DNA of 64,000 nt from the NCBI GenBank assembly GCA_021802125.1, contig JAKAAX010000002.1, positions 1 to 64,000 of the forward strand. Direction: 5' to 3'. The translations under genes were made by a program, and so were the position numbers. The stretch is from Thermoplasmata archaeon. Its GTDB lineage: Archaea > Thermoplasmatota > Thermoplasmata > Lutacidiplasmatales > UBA184. The notes under the pieces are model-generated. The model searched no databases. It worked only from the letters and a program-made list of their open reading frames with translations, and had not been told where the DNA came from. Of this stretch, positions 60,057 through 64,000 are shown in pieces. The stretch's first letter is position 1; each line of letters starts with the position of its first letter.

Positions 60057-61667
60057 ATGGCCGCATCCGATATCCAAGCGTCGGCGTCGAGCGGGACGAG
60101 CACCCCGAAGGTCTGGAAGGCCTTCATCGCAGGCGAGTGGAGGGCCTCCTCCAGCGGCGCGACGTCCCTCCTCATCGACCCGTCGAACGGCGAGTCGCTC
60201 GGGACCGTGCCCAAGTGCACGAAGCATGACGCGAAGGCGGCCGTCGACGCCGCGCGGGAAGCGTTCGACAAGGGCCCCTGGCCGACGCTCAAGCCCAAGG
60301 AACGTGCCCAGGTCCTCCAGAAGGTCTCGGACCTCATCACCGCGAACAGCGAGTCGCTGGCGCTCCTGGAGACCCGCAATGCGGGCAAGCCGATCCGGCA
60401 GAGCACCCTCTTCGACCTCGGGCTCGCGGCGGAGCACATGCACTACTTCGCGGAGCTGGCGACCTCGATCCGATGGCGCCAGAAGGTCTCCCAGCCGGAC
60501 TACGAGGGCACCTTCGGGATCGTCCGCCGGGAACCCCTGGGGGTCTGCGCGGGCATCACCCCCTGGAACCTCCCGCTGCTGATGGCGGTGTGGAAGGCCG
60601 GCCCGGCCCTCGCCGCCGGCAACACCTGCGTCCTCAAGCCCGCCTCGCTCACCCCTCTCACGACGCTCGAGCTCGCCCGGCTCTTCGAAGAGGCAGGGCT
60701 CCCGAAGGGAGCCCTCTCGGTGGTCACGGGATCCGGGGAGGAGGTGGGCGACGTCCTGCTCACCCACCCCGGGGTGGACAAGGTGAGCTTCACCGGCTCG
60801 ACCGAGGTGGGCCGCACCGTCCTGGCGAAGAGCGCGTCGACGGTCAAACGGACCACGATGGAGCTTGGGGGCAAGAGCGCCAACATCATCCTTCCCGACG
60901 CGGACCTGGACCAGGCGGTGGACGGCGCCCTCTTCGGGATCTTCCTGCACGCCGGCCAGCTCTGCGAGTCCGGCAGCCGGCTGCTCGTCCCGGTGAAGGA
61001 CCAGTCGCGCATCGTGCAGCGCCTGGTCGAAAGGGCCCGGCGCATCCGGATCGGGCTCACCCAGGACTTCGAGACCGACATGGGGCCCCTCGTGAGCGAA
61101 GGGCAACGCACCCGGGTCGAGGGGTACATCCAGTGGGGGATCGACCAGGGCGCGAAGCTCTCCTTCGGCGGGAACCGTCCGGACCGCCCGGACCTGCGGA
61201 AGGGCCACTACCTGCGACCGACGATCTTCTCGGACGTGTCGACGGACATGAAGATCTCCCAGGAGGAGATCTTCGGACCGGTGCTCGCGGTCATTCCCTA
61301 CCAGAACGTGGACCAGGCGGTGGAGATCGCGAACTCCACGATCTTCGGCCTCGCCGGGGCCGTCTGGAGCGAGAACGAGAGGAAGGCGGAGCGCGTCGCG
61401 GAACGCCTGCGCACCGGGACCGTCTGGATCAACGACTACCACATGCTCACCTGCCACGCCCCGCGGGGCGGGTACAAGCAGTCGGGCATCGGTCGGGAGC
61501 TGGGGGAGCTCGCGCTCGACGAGTACCTCGAGACCAAGCACCTGTTCTTCGGGAAGGGGTCGCCGCTCATCCCGATCGCGCGCGGGCTCGTGATCCCTCC
61601 CGACCCGGAACCCGCCGCTCCTTCCGGCGGCACCTCGGCCACGGGCCCGAACCCGCCCTCGCCGTAG
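60057..61667 (+). CDS. NAD(P)-dependent aldehyde dehydrogenase
   Basis: 536 residues. ALDH superfamily with catalytic Cys303 (HAGQLCESGSRLL), general base Glu269 (TTMELGGKSANI), Asn171 (ITPWNLPLLMAV) and the NAD loop VSFTGSTEVGRTVL. A 20-residue Ser/Ala-rich start and a 30-residue Pro-rich C-terminal tail extend it beyond the usual 480-500. AAAGGAGCG lies upstream of the ATG at 60057 as an SD. The preceding gene is alcohol dehydrogenase; a substrate with an aliphatic aldehyde is likely but not shown. Confidence 0.9.
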   Translation: MAASDIQASASSGTSTPKVWKAFIAGEWRASSSGATSLLIDPSNGESLGTVPKCTKHDAKAAVDAAREAFDKGPWPTLKPKERAQVLQKVSDLITANSESLALLETRNAGKPIRQSTLFDLGLAAEHMHYFAELATSIRWRQKVSQPDYEGTFGIVRREPLGVCAGITPWNLPLLMAVWKAGPALAAGNTCVLKPASLTPLTTLELARLFEEAGLPKGALSVVTGSGEEVGDVLLTHPGVDKVSFTGSTEVGRTVLAKSASTVKRTTMELGGKSANIILPDADLDQAVDGALFGIFLHAGQLCESGSRLLVPVKDQSRIVQRLVERARRIRIGLTQDFETDMGPLVSEGQRTRVEGYIQWGIDQGAKLSFGGNRPDRPDLRKGHYLRPTIFSDVSTDMKISQEEIFGPVLAVIPYQNVDQAVEIANSTIFGLAGAVWSENERKAERVAERLRTGTVWINDYHMLTCHAPRGGYKQSGIGRELGELALDEYLETKHLFFGKGSPLIPIARGLVIPPDPEPAAPSGGTSATGPNPPSP

Positions 61668-61673
61668 GGCGCG

Positions 61674-62183
61674 ATGGCGCGGATCGAGTGCCAGGTGGTC
61701 ATCCGAGCGCCGCTCGACCGGGTCTTCTGGTTCCTGGCGAACGGCGACCACGCCGCCGAGTGGTCGGCCTCCGTGCGGGAGGCCCACCACGAGACGTCCC
61801 TCCCCATCCGGGTGGGGAGCCGCCTGGTGGTCCGGGCCCACGCCGGACGCCGGGAGTACGTCTGGACCCAGGAGGTGACCGGCTGGGAGCCGCCCAACTC
61901 CTTCGCGGACCGGATGCTCCCGGGTCAGGGCCCGTTCCGGACCTTCCAGGACTGGGGCCGGTTCGAGCCCACGCCGGAGGGCGTGCGCTTCACCTTCGGC
62001 CTGGAGTACACGCTTCCCGGCGGACCGCTGGGCTGGCTCGTCGACCGGCTCGTCATCGCTCCGAGGGTACGGGCGGACCAGCGGAGGTCGCTCGAGAACG
62101 CGCGCCTCCTCTTGGAGCAGGTGGGGGCCGCCGCACCTTCGGTCGCGGACATCTCCTCGACCGCGCCGGTGGTGAGCTCGTGA
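61674..62183 (+). CDS. SRPBCC (START-like) ligand-binding protein
   Basis: 169 residues. Starts with the classical polyketide-cyclase/SRPBCC strand IECQVVIRAPLDRVFWFLAN, then WSASVREAHHETSLPIRVGS, VTGWEPPNSFADRMLPGQG and WGRFEPTPEGVRFTFGLEYT, ending in the long helix VRADQRRSLENARLLLEQVG. These proteins bind hydrophobic ligands in a deep cavity, and some act as cyclases or carriers. It lies 6 bp after aldehyde dehydrogenase and overlaps the GMC gene start by one base, so it is co-translated with it. Confidence 0.8.
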   Translation: MARIECQVVIRAPLDRVFWFLANGDHAAEWSASVREAHHETSLPIRVGSRLVVRAHAGRREYVWTQEVTGWEPPNSFADRMLPGQGPFRTFQDWGRFEPTPEGVRFTFGLEYTLPGGPLGWLVDRLVIAPRVRADQRRSLENARLLLEQVGAAAPSVADISSTAPVVSS

Positions 62184-64000
62184 TGGCCGAGCCGGGCGCA
62201 AGCTCGAGGGCGACCGTCCCCACCGCCGCCCCCACCGCCCCCACCGCCCCCACCGCCGTCCCCAGCCCGGCCTCCTCGTCCGTCACCTCGACGGCGGCGG
62301 TCCCGCGCGTTCCGGGAACGGCCCCGACCACCGCCCCATCGGCTTCTTCGCGGAGGGCCCGCGAGCGAACCATCCTCGAGGCCGTCAGCCGCGGTCTCGT
62401 GCCGAGCGGGGGACCCTTCCGCCCAGGCGCGGTCGACGTCGGAGTGCCGGACCTCATCCTCGCCATGGACGCCGAGATGGACTCGGTGAGCCGACTCGTG
62501 GTGGGCACCCTCCTGCACCTTCTCGAGGTCGCCCCGGTCTTCCGTGGGCCGGGACGCCGCCTGTCCGCCCTCCGCGCGGACGAGGCCGAGAAGTTCCTCT
62601 CCCGCGCCATCGACCAGGGGACGATGCGCCCGATGGCCACCTGGCTGCTCCGCCTGCTGGTCGAGGCGAACTACGTCTCCACGCCCGAGGTGCGAGAGCA
62701 CCTGGGCATCGGTGATGGCCCGATGTACGCCGTCCCTCCGGTGCCGCCGCCGAGACCGCCGGTCCCGACCCAGGGCTATCCCTCGGTCGCGGCGGGGACG
62801 GAGGTCCAGTTCGACGCCTGCGTCGTCGGGAGCGGGGCGGGAGGAGCCCCGGCCGCCGCCCTGCTCGCGGAGGCGGGCTGGAAGGTCGTGGTGCTGGAGG
62901 AGGGTCCCCCGGTCTCCCGCGCCGACTTCCGGGGCTCGGCCATCGGGAGGATCGGGCGGTACTACCGCGGCAACGGGATCTTCTTCACGCTGGGCAAGCC
63001 GCTCGTCCAGATCTCCTACGCGAGCTCCGTCGGCGGCACGACCGTCTTCAACTCCGGGACCTGCTTCCAGCCTCCGGGGTCGACCCTCGAGCGATGGGCC
63101 CGGGAGTCGAAGGTCCCCGGGCTCGCCCCACGACCGATGGAGCCTTACTTCGCCCGGGTGAAGCGCTTCCTTCAGGTTGGCCCGTCCCGCGCCGACATCA
63201 TCGGCGGCAACGGGGAGGCCCTTCGCAGGGGGGCGGAGGCCCTGGGTGTCCCCCAACACGGGGTCATCCCGCGCCCCGCGCCGGGATGCCGGGGGAGCGA
63301 CGAATGCGTCATCGGCTGCCCGACCGACGCGAAACGCTCGATGAACCTCTCCTACCTGCCGAGAGCGGTGGCCGCAGGTGCCACGATCTACGCGCGGGTC
63401 CGGGTCGAGAGCGTGCGGCCGGGGCCGGGGGGCGACCGTCGATGGACGGTCCACGGCCAGCTCCTGGACCCCGCGACCGGGAGGCCGGCGGGCCGCGTGA
63501 AGGTCCATGCTCGTCACGTGGTCCTCGCGGGCGGGGCGCTGGCGACCCCCTACCTGCTCCCGGCGGTGGGAGCCCGTGCTTCGCGCGTGCACCGCGGACG
63601 GCACCTGCGGGTCCATCCCTCCCTCGATGTGGGAGGGGACTTCCCTTCCGAGGTCCGCGGATGGCGCGGCGTCCTCCAGTCCTACTACGTGGACGACCAC
63701 GATAACGGGGTCCTGCTCGAGGCGACGTTCCACCCCCGGGGACTGCTCTCCACCTCAGGGTTGACCCCGTTCACCGGGAGCCGGTACAAGGAGTTCCTCG
63801 AGCGGCTGCCGCACCTCGCGTTGATCGGCGCGCTCATCATGGACGAGTCGGAGGGCCGGCTCGGGCCCTTCCTCGCGGGCCGCCCCTGGGTGTTCTACAA
63901 CATGGGCCCGGAGGACCTCAAGAAGGTCGGACGGGCGATCGCGCTCTCCGGCCGGCTGCTCTTCGCCGCCGGGGCCGAGCGGGTCTTCGTCCCGATCCAC
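62183..64000 (+). CDS. GMC-family FAD-dependent oxidoreductase, 3' end outside window
   Basis: 606 codons visible with no stop. An Ala/Pro/Thr-rich start (including a 9-bp CCCCACCGC-type repeat at about 62216-62253) precedes a helical domain (SRLVVGTLLHLLEVAPVFRG, then AEKFLSRAIDQGT) like a small dehydrogenase-associated subunit fused in front. The FAD loop is FDACVVGSGAGGAPAAALLA; other GMC blocks are ISYASSVGGTTVFNSGTCF, GCRGSDECVIGCPTDAKRSM and VVLAGGALATPYLLPAVG. The Cys-rich G-C-P block occurs in long-chain alcohol or sterol oxidases. It probably oxidises a lipid-like alcohol brought by the SCP2/SRPBCC neighbours. The C-terminal catalytic His is beyond the edge. Confidence 0.85.
   Translation, partial: MAEPGASSRATVPTAAPTAPTAPTAVPSPASSSVTSTAAVPRVPGTAPTTAPSASSRRARERTILEAVSRGLVPSGGPFRPGAVDVGVPDLILAMDAEMDSVSRLVVGTLLHLLEVAPVFRGPGRRLSALRADEAEKFLSRAIDQGTMRPMATWLLRLLVEANYVSTPEVREHLGIGDGPMYAVPPVPPPRPPVPTQGYPSVAAGTEVQFDACVVGSGAGGAPAAALLAEAGWKVVVLEEGPPVSRADFRGSAIGRIGRYYRGNGIFFTLGKPLVQISYASSVGGTTVFNSGTCFQPPGSTLERWARESKVPGLAPRPMEPYFARVKRFLQVGPSRADIIGGNGEALRRGAEALGVPQHGVIPRPAPGCRGSDECVIGCPTDAKRSMNLSYLPRAVAAGATIYARVRVESVRPGPGGDRRWTVHGQLLDPATGRPAGRVKVHARHVVLAGGALATPYLLPAVGARASRVHRGRHLRVHPSLDVGGDFPSEVRGWRGVLQSYYVDDHDNGVLLEATFHPRGLLSTSGLTPFTGSRYKEFLERLPHLALIGALIMDESEGRLGPFLAGRPWVFYNMGPEDLKKVGRAIALSGRLLFAAGAERVFVPIH

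Noticed and set aside
59865..62201. A 778-codon minus-strand frame opposite the aldehyde dehydrogenase
   Set aside because: Composition of an antisense shadow; the plus-strand frames carry complete catalytic motifs.
62216..62253. Short repeats suggestive of a CRISPR or minisatellite
   Set aside because: This is a 9-bp in-frame repeat coding a Pro-Thr-Ala linker; there are no spacers. No CRISPR array was seen anywhere in the window.

Overview
The window is about 64 kb of very GC-rich DNA from an archaeon. Archaeal hallmarks seen directly are a class-1 release factor aRF1 (NIKS and GGQ motifs), a replication factor C small subunit, a 53-residue Sec61-beta, an Hjc-type Holliday-junction resolvase, a thiolase paired with a DUF35 protein, a tRNA-Ser with an apparent intron, and TATA-like boxes placed 26-31 bp upstream of many start codons (leaderless genes). 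PKD/kelch surface proteins, high GC, a glyoxylate shunt and a cupredoxin suggest an aerobic, heterotrophic, possibly soil or sediment Thermoplasmatota-like lineage; that placement is inference.

Layout. 1-4.9 kb is accessory: the start of a membrane gene, a VapBC toxin-antitoxin pair under a palindromic AT-rich promoter, an unusually AT-rich gene-free island, a kelch/PKD surface protein and a decayed transposase. 4.9-18.9 kb is a surface-glycan region: five glycosyltransferases, a sugar nucleotide epimerase, a class I methyltransferase, a PKD membrane protein, a flotillin-like protein, an alkaline-phosphatase-superfamily enzyme and APS kinase. 19-26 kb holds Sec61-beta and a minus-strand arginine operon argC-argJ-argB-argG-argH, with an ACT-domain protein upstream. 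26-33 kb is housekeeping: an S49 peptidase, a cupredoxin, rfcS-moaC-moaB, thioredoxin, prf1, tRNA-Arg and a methyltransferase. 33.4-36.4 kb is malate synthase plus isocitrate lyase. 36.6-46.5 kb holds an HD hydrolase, a 1506-residue TPR protein ending in a zinc-binding module, and a four-gene cluster (membrane protein, zinc-ribbon protein, SPFH protein with three zinc ribbons, and a zinc-ribbon protein resembling bacterial YdjG). 46.5-52.5 kb holds an AAA ATPase, a resolvase, thiolase/DUF35, tRNA-Ser, a Nudix-like protein and 3-hydroxyacyl-CoA dehydrogenase. 52.6-58.2 kb holds a giant bactofilin-like membrane protein, two small genes and a coiled-coil DUF2130-like nuclease. 58.4-64 kb is an oxidation cluster: SCP2, iron alcohol dehydrogenase, aldehyde dehydrogenase, SRPBCC protein and a GMC oxidoreductase cut by the window edge.

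How they fit. Alcohol and aldehyde oxidation, hydroxyacyl-CoA dehydrogenase and thiolase would feed acetyl-CoA, and the glyoxylate pair would let it be assimilated. The most promising undescribed system is the zinc-ribbon/SPFH cluster at 42.8-46.5 kb. The most striking single locus is the tRNA-Ser gene interrupted inside its T-loop.
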